DNA from: JASLBX01 sp036373915
Lineage (GTDB): Bacteria; Actinomycetota; Actinomycetes; Jiangellales; Jiangellaceae
Length of the DNA: 64,000 nt
NCBI GenBank assembly: GCA_036373915.1
Contig: DASUUU010000110.1
Location: 16,728-80,727 of the forward strand
Reading direction: 5' to 3'
The stretch's first letter is position 1; each line of letters starts with the position of its first letter. Below the pieces are notes generated by a model. That model was not told where the DNA came from and did no database searches. It saw only the letters and a program-made list of their open reading frames with translations. Below, in pieces: positions 28,711 through 36,330 of this stretch. The translations under genes were made by a program, and so were the position numbers.

Positions 28711-29183
28711 CGCTGGATACGCCCTTCGGCCGGCCGGCCGGCTGTTCCGGTCGATCCATATCCGTTGGCCCCTCTGGCCGAGCCGGGCAGCCGTTCCACC
28801 TCGTGGAACCGGGCCCGCTCCACCCGCTGCACCACGAGCTGGGCGATGCGGTCGCCACGTTTGAAGACGGCCGGTTCGCGCAGGTCGTGATTTACCAGCA
28901 GCACCTTTATCTCACCTCGATAGCCGGCATCGACCGTGCCGGGAGTGTTAACGATGCTAACGCCCAGTCGATGGGCAAGCCCCGACCGCGGATGCACAAA
29001 GGCGGCGAAACCGTCCGGTAACGCCACGGCGATCCCCGTCCCCACCAGGGCGCGTTCACCCGGAGCGATCGTCACGTCGCTTGTGGTGACCAGGTCGGCA
29101 CCCGCGTCTCCCGGGTGCGCGTAGGAGGGGACGGGCACATCCGGGTCGAGCCGGGTGACTAGGACGTCGACTGCTTCAGTCAC
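28707..29183 (-). CDS. dut: dUTP diphosphatase Dut
   Basis: A 158-aa trimeric dUTPase that hydrolyses dUTP to dUMP and pyrophosphate, limiting uracil in DNA and supplying dTMP synthesis. All five motifs are visible: HPGDAGADL, HPRSGLAHRLG, NTPGTVDAGYRGEI with the catalytic Asp, RIAQLVVQ, and the C-terminal ARGANGYGSTG. The last motif usually reads RGxGGFGSTG, so two of its residues differ. First gene of the dut-DUF3710-OB-DUF3159 unit, divergent from DUF3093. Confidence 0.95.
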   Translation of the reverse strand: MTEAVDVLVTRLDPDVPVPSYAHPGDAGADLVTTSDVTIAPGERALVGTGIAVALPDGFAAFVHPRSGLAHRLGVSIVNTPGTVDAGYRGEIKVLLVNHDLREPAVFKRGDRIAQLVVQRVERARFHEVERLPGSARGANGYGSTGTAGRPAEGRIQR

Positions 29184-29227
29184 AGCCCGAGACCATACCT
29201 GCGACCCGCATGTGGGAACCTGCGTAG

Positions 29228-29692
29228 GTGAGCTCCTACCGCGAACACCTCTGGGTGCCGGTCCGCTGGTGGCTGCTCGCGCTGCCGCTGGCGGGTGCGG
29301 TCTGGCTGGCCTACCAGCACGCGTACGGGGCTCGCGTTTCGGTTCCGGCTGGTCTTCTCACTCTCGCACTGGCGGGCGCGCTGCTGGCCGGTTACGGCCG
29401 GGCCACGGTCGCCGTCGGCCCGGACGGGCTCGTCGCGGGCCGCGCCCGGCTGCCGCTGTGGGCAGTCGGCACCGTCGAGGTGCTCGATCCCGAGGCGGCA
29501 CGCAGAACCCGCGGGCCGGAAGCCGACCCGCGGGCATACCTGCTGCTTCGCGCCTACATTCCGGGAGCTGTCCGCGTCACCGTCGACGATCCGGCCGATC
29601 CGGTGCCGTACTGGTACATCTCCACTCGCCGACCCGAGCGGCTGGCGGCCGCGTTGCACGCCGCCGTCCGGTCCGAACGAGCCGGCCGATAG
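29228..29692 (+). CDS. DUF3093 membrane protein
   Basis: A 154-aa protein of the actinobacterial DUF3093 family, function unknown. Two adjacent N-terminal helices (WWLLALPLAGAVWLAYQHAYG and VPAGLLTLALAGALLAGYG) are followed by a soluble domain of about 100 residues with the conserved RAYLLLRAYIPGAVRVTVDDPADPVPYWYISTRRPE. GTG at 29228 gives the family start YREHLWVPVRWW. It is divergent from dut, and its stop lies only 4 bp from the convergent DUF4193 stop. Confidence 0.87.
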   Translation: MSSYREHLWVPVRWWLLALPLAGAVWLAYQHAYGARVSVPAGLLTLALAGALLAGYGRATVAVGPDGLVAGRARLPLWAVGTVEVLDPEAARRTRGPEADPRAYLLLRAYIPGAVRVTVDDPADPVPYWYISTRRPERLAAALHAAVRSERAGR

Positions 29693-29696
29693 CGCA

Positions 29697-29996
29697 TCAC
29701 GCAGCGCAGTCGCGGCAGATCAGCTGGCCGTTCTTCTCGCCGGCCAGCTGGCTACGGTGGTGGACCAGGAAGCAGCTCGAACAGGTGAATTCGTCGGACT
29801 GCCGTGGCAGCACCCGGACCGAGAGCTCCTCGTTCGACAGGTCCGCGCCCGGCAGCTCGAGGGCCTCGGCCAGGTCCGCCTCGTCGACGTCGACAATGCC
29901 GGACGACTTGTCCATCCGGCGATTCTTCAGCTCCTCGAGCGAGTCCTCGGACAGTTCGTCGTCGGTCTTACGAGGGGCGTCGTAGTCAGTAGCCAT
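29697..29996 (-). CDS. DUF4193 zinc-ribbon-like protein
   Basis: A 99-aa protein of the actinobacterial DUF4193 family, function unknown. The acidic N-terminal half (SEDSLEELKNRRMDKSSGIVDVDEADLAEALELPGADLS) is followed by a CxxC...CxxC-like metal-binding end (FTCSSCFLVHHRSQL and LICRDCAA). GGGGGAA precedes the ATG. The 226 bp upstream (29997-30222), shared with the end of the monophosphatase gene, should hold its promoter; I cannot place -35/-10 boxes with confidence. Confidence 0.88.
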   Translation of the reverse strand: MATDYDAPRKTDDELSEDSLEELKNRRMDKSSGIVDVDEADLAEALELPGADLSNEELSVRVLPRQSDEFTCSSCFLVHHRSQLAGEKNGQLICRDCAA

Positions 29997-30222
29997 TCTT
30001 TCGTTCCCCCTTGTACGGGCATCATCGTCGTTCTATCCGGTCGGGTAACGACCGTGACCTTCGTAACGCATGACGGCCGCCGGTTGTGCCCGATCCGAGT
30101 CGGGAATTCTGCCCTATGTCCGATCGAAGTCAGCGCGCGGCCCGCCGACTTCGCCCAAGATCCTCCTTGGAACACCGTCGTCACTGGTCAATAGGGCCTT
30201 AGGTGCCCGCTCGAGGCATGGT

Positions 30223-31026
30223 TCAAACGTCTTTGTCGGGCCGAAGCGGTGCCAGCAGGTCGTGTAGCGATGCGAACAGCGCGGGTCCTGCGGCGATCAC
30301 CAGGTCCGGTCCGGCCTCCGCGCCGGCAAGCCCGCCGACCACGGCACCGGCCTCCTCGGCGATCAGCGCACCCGCCGCGAGGTCCCACGGGCCGAGGCCC
30401 CGCTCGTAGTACCCGTCCACCCGACCCATCGCCACCGCGCAGAGATCGAGGGACGCAGCGCCCGCGCGCCTGATGTCGCGAACGGACGGCAGGATCTGCT
30501 GCAATATTGCCGCTTGGCGCGCCCGCCGGGCGGCGTCGTACCCGAAGCCGGTGGCCACCAGCGCCAACTCGAGCCGGTCACAACCCGATTCGTGGATCGG
30601 CTCACCGTTGAGGTACGCCCCGCCCCCACGGGCGGCGGTCCAGGTCTCACCGCTCACGGGATTGTGGACGACACCGACCACCGCGTCCCCGTCACGCTGA
30701 GCACCGATGGACACCGCGTACTGCGGGATCCCGTAGAGATAGTTCACCGTCCCATCAATGGGGTCGACGAACCATCGCACTCCCGACCCGCCGTCCGACC
30801 AACCGGCTTCCTCGCCCAGAATGGCGTCCTCCGGCCGCGCTCGCCGCAGCCGTTCTCGGATCAGCGCCTCGGCGGCGGTGTCCGACTCGGTGACCACGTC
30901 CGTGGACGTGCTCTTGGTGGCCGAAACAGCCATCCTGGTGACCGCGTCGCGGCGGTCACGGATCAGCTCGCCGGCCTCGAGTGCGGTCTCGACGGCCAGT
31001 TTCAGCAGTGTCGTGGGCTCACTCAC
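30223..31026 (-). CDS. Inositol monophosphatase family protein
   Basis: A 267-aa Mg2+-dependent, Li+-sensitive phosphatase fold. The metal-binding motifs are ILGEEAGW, WFVDPIDGTVNYLYGIP (Asp-Pro-Ile-Asp-Gly-Thr), and GLGPWDLAAGALIAEEAGAVV near the C-terminus. The likely substrate is inositol-1-phosphate, but members also act on histidinol phosphate or fructose-1,6-bisphosphate. Its GTG overlaps the ferrochelatase stop (GTGA), so the two are co-translated. Confidence 0.9.
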   Translation of the reverse strand: MSEPTTLLKLAVETALEAGELIRDRRDAVTRMAVSATKSTSTDVVTESDTAAEALIRERLRRARPEDAILGEEAGWSDGGSGVRWFVDPIDGTVNYLYGIPQYAVSIGAQRDGDAVVGVVHNPVSGETWTAARGGGAYLNGEPIHESGCDRLELALVATGFGYDAARRARQAAILQQILPSVRDIRRAGAASLDLCAVAMGRVDGYYERGLGPWDLAAGALIAEEAGAVVGGLAGAEAGPDLVIAAGPALFASLHDLLAPLRPDKDV

Positions 31027-32117
31027 CCCGCCAAGCTATCCGACCCGCAGAGCGCAGGACGCGGTCCGCGCGGGTTCGGGCAGCACCCGGCGGGGCACAC
31101 GTCGTGCGACGGGCCCGGTGGGCCGATGCTGGCCCGGACCGGCTGCTCGCCGCGCTCGAGCGCCGCCCGTTCCGAGAACAGGTCGCGGATGGCGGCGACG
31201 AAGCCCGGGTGGGTACCGGCAGTGGCCGACCGCGTGGCGGCCAGCCCGAGCTTGGCGGCCGTGTCCATCGCCTCCGTATCGAGGTCGAAGACCACTTCCA
31301 TGTGATCGGAGACGAACCCGATGGGAGCGAGCACCACCGCACGGGTGCCCCGCTCGGCGAGCTGCTCGAGGTGGTCGTTGACGTCCGGTTCCAGCCACGG
31401 CACGTGTGGCGAGCCGCTCCGCGAGCAGTAGACGAGGTCGTATTCGTACCGGACTCCGGTGCGGTCGGCGAGTTCGGACGTGACCGCCGCGGCCACCGCC
31501 ATGTGCTGCGCCACGTACGCGCCGCCCTCCGGACCGGACGTGTCGGCCATTGCAGTCGGGATCGAATGCGTGACGTACACCAGCCGCGCCACGGCGGCGG
31601 CATCGCCTGGGAGTCGCCTGAGCGCGGCCAGCACGTTGTCGGCGTTCGCGGCCACGAACCCGGGATGGTCGAAGTAGTGGCGGATCCGGTCGATACGGGG
31701 CGCGCCCGGCCCTACCGCCGACACGGCCGCGGCCAGGTCTTCGCGGTACTGGCGGCAGCCGGAGTAGGACGAGTATGCGCTGGTGATGAACGCCGCGGCT
31801 CGGGTGATGCCCTCGTCGCGCATCCGGGCGAGCTCGTCGGTCAGGTACGGGTCCCAGTTCCGGTTTCCCCAGTAGATCGGGACGTCCAGCCCGGCGGCCG
31901 CGAACTCCTGCTCGAGCGCGGCGATGAGGGTGCGGTTCTGGTCGTTGATCGGGCTGCGCCCGCCGAACGCGTAGTAGTGCTCGGCGACCTCCTCGAGCCG
32001 GGCGCGCGGTATGTCGCGGCCGCGCGTGACGTTATCGAGGAACGGCATCACGTCGGCAGGGGTCTCCGGGCCACCGAAGGAGACGAGGAGGAACGCATCG
32101 TACGGAGCGGTAGTCAC
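31023..32117 (-). CDS. hemH: Coproporphyrin/protoporphyrin ferrochelatase HemH (CpfC)
   Basis: A 364-aa chelatase inserting Fe2+ into coproporphyrin III in the pathway ending with HemQ. Visible features are the N-terminal LLVSFGGPETPADVMPFLDNV, the catalytic histidine region YVTHSIPTAM, and the second conserved region LAPIGFVSDHMEVVFDLD with the metal-site Glu. The C-terminal extension contains CPAGCC and a fourth cysteine a few residues on (ALCGSD). In actinobacterial ferrochelatases such a tail binds a [2Fe-2S] cluster. It is divergent from the MFS gene and couples to the monophosphatase downstream. Confidence 0.94.
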   Translation of the reverse strand: MTTAPYDAFLLVSFGGPETPADVMPFLDNVTRGRDIPRARLEEVAEHYYAFGGRSPINDQNRTLIAALEQEFAAAGLDVPIYWGNRNWDPYLTDELARMRDEGITRAAAFITSAYSSYSGCRQYREDLAAAVSAVGPGAPRIDRIRHYFDHPGFVAANADNVLAALRRLPGDAAAVARLVYVTHSIPTAMADTSGPEGGAYVAQHMAVAAAVTSELADRTGVRYEYDLVYCSRSGSPHVPWLEPDVNDHLEQLAERGTRAVVLAPIGFVSDHMEVVFDLDTEAMDTAAKLGLAATRSATAGTHPGFVAAIRDLFSERAALERGEQPVRASIGPPGPSHDVCPAGCCPNPRGPRPALCGSDSLAG

Positions 32118-32202
32118 GCTGATAAATCCTGCCAGGTTGTCGGCGCCGCGCCGTAGGCTGGACCGGCCGTTGTCAGCATCGTCACAGTCTGGGAGACCTG
32201 TC

Positions 32203-33417
32203 GTGTTCGGAACCTACGGGGTCGTGTTGCGCACCCCGGGTGCCCGTGCCTTCTCCGTGGCCGGACTGGTTGCCCGGCTGCCGATGTCGATGCATGCGCT
32301 CAGCATCGTGCTGGCCGTCACGTTGTCCGGCGGCAGCTACGCAACGGCCGGCATCGCGGCCGGCATCGGCACGGGCGCCCACGCGGTCGCGTCGCCCGTG
32401 CAGGCGAGAGTTGCCGACCGGCTCGGGCAGAGCCGGATGCTCGTGCCGCTGCTCATGGCCCACGGCGTCGCGCTCCTCGCCCTGATCGCGGTCGTCGGTC
32501 GGGTCGCCGCCGGCGAGTTGCCGTTCGGGCTGCTTGCCGCCGCCGCGTTGCTCACCGGCGCCACGTTCCCCCAGTTCGGCGCCCTCGTGCGGGCCCGCTG
32601 GGCGGGCCTGGACTCAATCGCCGGCCGCCTGCACACCGCCTATGCGTGGGAGTCGGCGCTCGATGAGGTCGCGTTCGTCCTGGGTCCCATCGTCGTCGTG
32701 GTGCTCGCCACCAACGTCCACCCGGCGGCCGGTCTGGCCGCGGTGATGGTGCTCACGCTGTCCGGCGGCTTCGTTTACGCCTCGCTGCGAGCCTCCGAGC
32801 CGCCGATCCGGCCGGCCGGCACCACCGGTCGTCGTGACCGCCTGCCGATGGTGACGCTGACCTGGACCGTAGCGGCGTTCGCCTTCATGGGCGCCATCTT
32901 CGGCACCGTCGAGCTCAGCACCGTCGCCGTCGCGGAAGAGTTCGGCGTTACCGCGGCGGCCGGCCCCGCGCTGGCCGTGTTCGCCGCCGGAAGCCTGATC
33001 GCCGGGCTGACGTCTGGGACGATCCACTGGAAGGTCTCGCCGCGGCGGCGCTTCGTCGTGGGTCAGGCGGCGCTGACCGTGGCCGTGCTGCCACTGGCCT
33101 TCGTGGGGAGTCTGCCCGTACTGTTCGCGGCCGTCTTCGTGGCCGGCTTTGCGATTGCGCCGACCCTCATCGCCGGGTTCTCCCTGGTCCAGGCCGCGGT
33201 TCCGGCTAGCCGGGTCACCGAAGGGCTGGCCTGGGCATCCACGGCGATCACGGTGGGCGCCGCGGCCGGCGCGGCGTTCGCGGGCCCGATCATCGACCGC
33301 ATCGGCGGATCGGACACCTACCTCGTCGCCTTCGCCTGCGGCGTGCTTGCAACCATGGCCTGTCTGGTGGGAGCCTCTGTCGACCGGCCGGTCCGTGACG
33401 TGCCCGAGCCGGTGTAA
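32203..33417 (+). CDS. Major facilitator superfamily transporter
   Basis: A 404-aa permease with about 12 hydrophobic helices (for example SIVLAVTLSGGSYATAGIAAGIG and LLAAAALLTGATFPQFG). The short cytoplasmic motif VQARVADRLGQSRM matches the MFS loop 2-3 consensus (G-x-x-x-D-R). The substrate is unknown. The family has many drug-efflux members, but nothing here identifies one. GTG at 32203 is preceded by GGGAG seven bases away; the longer upstream open frame runs into hemH antisense and is rejected. Confidence 0.85.
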   Translation: MFGTYGVVLRTPGARAFSVAGLVARLPMSMHALSIVLAVTLSGGSYATAGIAAGIGTGAHAVASPVQARVADRLGQSRMLVPLLMAHGVALLALIAVVGRVAAGELPFGLLAAAALLTGATFPQFGALVRARWAGLDSIAGRLHTAYAWESALDEVAFVLGPIVVVVLATNVHPAAGLAAVMVLTLSGGFVYASLRASEPPIRPAGTTGRRDRLPMVTLTWTVAAFAFMGAIFGTVELSTVAVAEEFGVTAAAGPALAVFAAGSLIAGLTSGTIHWKVSPRRRFVVGQAALTVAVLPLAFVGSLPVLFAAVFVAGFAIAPTLIAGFSLVQAAVPASRVTEGLAWASTAITVGAAAGAAFAGPIIDRIGGSDTYLVAFACGVLATMACLVGASVDRPVRDVPEPV

Positions 33418-33501
33418 CCCCGGATACCTGCGGCGTGGCGGCTTGGTCAGTACGCCGGCCGGGGCGACGATAGAGGCTAGCCAGTAGTAGGAGGCCCGGG
33501 G

Positions 33502-34572
33502 ATGCGTAAGTTGCGGCTCGTCGCCCTGAGCGACGACGGCACGCATCTCATCCTCCATGGCGACGGCGACGAAACCCCTATGTCGCTGCCATTGGACGAG
33601 CGCTTACACGCGGCCATCCGCGGCGACCGCGCCCGGCTGGGGCAGCTGGAGATTCAGATGGACAGCCAACTGAGGCCACGCGACATCCAGGCCCGAGTGC
33701 GCGCCGGAGAAAGCGTCCAGTCAGTGGCGGCGGCCGCTGGAGTCCCACTCGACAAGGTCCTGCGGTTCGCCGGTCCGGTTCTCGCCGAGCGCGAGCACAT
33801 CGCCGGCCGCGCCCAACAGGCCGTCATCCGGCGGATCAACAGTGACTCGCAGAACCGCCCTCTCCAGGAGACCGTCGCCGAGTGGGTCAGCAGCTTCGAC
33901 GTCGACCCGGAGACGGTGGCCTGGGACGCCTGGCGGCGCGACGACGGGCGTTGGATCGTGAGCGCACGCTGGCAGGCCCAGCACAACGACAAGGAGGCCT
34001 GCTTCACCTTCGACCCGACCGGCCGGTCCGTCGTACCCGACAACGACGAGGCGCGTGCCGTCGCCGGCGAACGGGCCCCCGACACTGCCGAACCCGCTCC
34101 AGAGGTTCCGGTTCGTACCGGACCGGCTCGTCTTTCCGTGGTCTCGGATCCCGATGACGAACCGATCATGGTCGACGGTCCGGGCGTCGTTGACCTGGAG
34201 AACGACGCCGAGACCGACAGCGAGCCGACCGTCCCTGTTCCGATCGCGGGTCAGCGGGCGCCGCACGATGCCCGTCGGCTGCGCCCGGAGCGGCTGCCCT
34301 CATCGCGAGATGAGCGCCCCGATCCGTGGTCGCGCGATCGCGAAGAACCCACCAGCGATCGGCTCCGGCTCTCCGACATCGCCAGCCACATCGAGGTCGA
34401 TGAGGCCACTACGCCTCAGGAGCCGGTCACCGCGCGAGCCGCAAGCGGCGACGTCGCCCCGGCTCAGCCGGAAGAGCCGGCCCGCCAGCGCCCCAAGCGA
34501 TCGCGGTCGAAGCGCCCAAGCGTGCCCAGCTGGGACGAGATCATGTTCGGCCGGCGCGACAAGTCGGAGTAA
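33502..34572 (+). CDS. sepH: Septation protein SepH (DUF3071)
   Basis: A 356-aa protein that binds FtsZ and stimulates its assembly during actinobacterial cell division. The conserved N-terminal domain spans about residues 1-165 (MRKLRLVALSDDGTHLIL, then LRPRDIQARVRAGESVQSVAAAAGVPLDKVLRFAGPV with a helix-turn-helix-like segment, then ETVAWDAWRRDDGRWIVSARW). The rest is a disordered, acidic and then Arg/Lys-rich linker ending in the conserved VPSWDEIMFG. TAGGAGG lies upstream. Strong diagnostic gene for actinobacteria. Confidence 0.95.
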   Translation: MRKLRLVALSDDGTHLILHGDGDETPMSLPLDERLHAAIRGDRARLGQLEIQMDSQLRPRDIQARVRAGESVQSVAAAAGVPLDKVLRFAGPVLAEREHIAGRAQQAVIRRINSDSQNRPLQETVAEWVSSFDVDPETVAWDAWRRDDGRWIVSARWQAQHNDKEACFTFDPTGRSVVPDNDEARAVAGERAPDTAEPAPEVPVRTGPARLSVVSDPDDEPIMVDGPGVVDLENDAETDSEPTVPVPIAGQRAPHDARRLRPERLPSSRDERPDPWSRDREEPTSDRLRLSDIASHIEVDEATTPQEPVTARAASGDVAPAQPEEPARQRPKRSRSKRPSVPSWDEIMFGRRDKSE

Positions 34573-34579
34573 GAGCCGG

Positions 34580-35722
34580 TCAGCCCGCCATCGTCAACAG
34601 CGGCACCAGCATCTCGGCTTCGCTAAGGGCGCCGTGCAGCCCGATCAACTTCGCCTCGATGGGGAACACGCTCCGGCGCTCGACGGCGCAGTCACCGTCG
34701 ATGCTGGCCACCACGTCGCCGATGCGGTCCACCACGCGTGCCTCGACCGCACCGAACCATCCGCGGGAGATCGCCTCGTCCCGGGTCAGCACGGTGGCCC
34801 GAGAGCCAAGAACCTCCCGCCAGGCGGCGTGCACATCGGCTGACGCGCCGTCGACGGTGTAGACGTGCCGGAACCGGGCCTCGCCGCCGACGAGAGCGAC
34901 TCCGTCGCGGAGTGCGGCCACCTGGTCCACGTCGATCCGTTGCTCGGCAGCGACGTCCACCATGCCGTGGTCGGCAGTTGCCAGCAGCACCGCGCCGGGG
35001 GGCAGAGCGAGGTACAGCTCTTCGACGAACCGGTCCAGCAGCACCAGCTGGTGCCGCCACGACGCCGAACGGCAACCGCGCTGGTGGCCGGTGAAGTCCA
35101 GGTCGCCGTCGTAGACGTACACCAGCGTGGGCCCGGTGCCGTTCGCCGCAGCAGAGGCAGCCAGCGCAACTCGCTCCCCTAGGCTGTCTGCGATCGCGAA
35201 GCCGGGGCTCCTCAACGCGGCGGAGGTGAGGCCGGACCTGTTGAACTTGCGCTGTCCGAGCACCGTAACGGCGACACCGGCCCCGGCCGCCCGTTCGAAC
35301 ACGGTTGGGTGCGGCTGGTACACCCGCGGGTCGATGTCCTTGTGCTCGTCCCATCTCAGCGCGTTGAACAGCTTCTCCGTCGTCCCGGGCTTACGGGTGG
35401 TGTAGCCGAGTAGCCCGTGGCGCCCCGGCACCAATCCGGTACCCAGGCTGGTCAAGCTGGTGACCGTCGTACTGGGAACACTCGCCGTGATCGCACTGCC
35501 GGCCATCGAGTTGAGGAACGGCGCCTCCGCCTGGTGGCCGCGCAGCGCATTCCAGCCCAACCCGTCGATGAGCAGGACGCAGTATCGCCGCGCAGCCGGC
35601 AGCCCGAGACCGTTCTGCTCCCCGGCCACGCCGAGTGCGCCTAGCACCGACGGCAACACGTCCGAGAGCGAGGCTTCGCCGTAGCGCGGCAGAACGGTGC
35701 GTGCCGGCCCGGCGGCGATCAC
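34580..35722 (-). CDS. Alkaline phosphatase superfamily phosphodiesterase / nucleotide pyrophosphatase
   Basis: A 380-aa metal-dependent hydrolase. The metal-binding Asp is in YCVLLIDGLGWNAL, and the nucleophile Thr lies in SVPSTTVTSLTSLGTGLVPGRHGLLGY. Further metal ligands are in YVYDGDLDFTGH and LLATADHGMVDV. No signal peptide is evident, so it is probably cytoplasmic. The substrate (phosphodiester or nucleotide pyrophosphate) is not determined. Its GTG overlaps the end of the DUF5998 gene. Its stop is 7 bp from the convergent sepH stop. Confidence 0.87.
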   Translation of the reverse strand: MIAAGPARTVLPRYGEASLSDVLPSVLGALGVAGEQNGLGLPAARRYCVLLIDGLGWNALRGHQAEAPFLNSMAGSAITASVPSTTVTSLTSLGTGLVPGRHGLLGYTTRKPGTTEKLFNALRWDEHKDIDPRVYQPHPTVFERAAGAGVAVTVLGQRKFNRSGLTSAALRSPGFAIADSLGERVALAASAAANGTGPTLVYVYDGDLDFTGHQRGCRSASWRHQLVLLDRFVEELYLALPPGAVLLATADHGMVDVAAEQRIDVDQVAALRDGVALVGGEARFRHVYTVDGASADVHAAWREVLGSRATVLTRDEAISRGWFGAVEARVVDRIGDVVASIDGDCAVERRSVFPIEAKLIGLHGALSEAEMLVPLLTMAG

Positions 35723-36300
35723 CTTACCTTCACTGTCGCGGCCGACAGCGCCTTGGCAAACCGCAGGAGGTCCTCGACCCGGGGCCGGCCGTCGGCCGTC
35801 TCACTCACCCTGAGCGAGAAATCGTCCGATGTCACGGTGCCCGTGTAACCGTGGTCGGCTTCGCAGGTGGGATCGGCACAGCCGGCCGGCTCGACGTCGA
35901 CCCGGCTCATCGCGCCCCAGCCCACCGTGATGACCACGTCCCGCGCGGGGTCGCCCTTCGCGTACGACGCCGGCGAGGTCACCGTCCGGCTGACGACTAC
36001 CGACGAGACCCGGTCGAGCGGAACCGCTTCGGTGGACGTCGTTGCGTACGGCAGTGGGTTCGCATCGTCGGCCGGGTACTCATCGGTGTGGCCGACGATC
36101 AGGCGGGTCGGGGTGAGCACCAGCACGCTTACGTGCCGGCGAAGCTCGTCCCGGTCGAAGTGCGGCTCGTGGTGGACGAAGTACGACTCCACGGGTTCGT
36201 CGGCGAGTGAAGTCTCGAGCGTGTCCGCAACCAGATCCGGGTAGTAGCCCGCCTGCTGGATGGCGAGACGGAGCGCTTCACGCGTTCCCACGTTGGCCAT
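35719..36300 (-). CDS. DUF5998 family protein
   Basis: A 193-aa protein of the actinobacterial DUF5998 family, function unknown. It starts with a helical segment (REALRLAIQQAGYYPDLVADTLETSLADEPVESYFVHHEPHFDRDELRRHV) that is characteristic. A beta-rich domain follows with VLVLTPTRLIVGHTDEY and two cysteines in GCADPTCEADHGYTG. The stop overlaps the GTG of the downstream phosphodiesterase gene (4-nt overlap). This pair, next to sepH and the Pat-like gene, is a conserved actinobacterial block. Confidence 0.86.
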   Translation of the reverse strand: MANVGTREALRLAIQQAGYYPDLVADTLETSLADEPVESYFVHHEPHFDRDELRRHVSVLVLTPTRLIVGHTDEYPADDANPLPYATTSTEAVPLDRVSSVVVSRTVTSPASYAKGDPARDVVITVGWGAMSRVDVEPAGCADPTCEADHGYTGTVTSDDFSLRVSETADGRPRVEDLLRFAKALSAATVKVR

Positions 36301-36330
36301 GAGCCCATCCTTGCATGACTACGGTCAAAG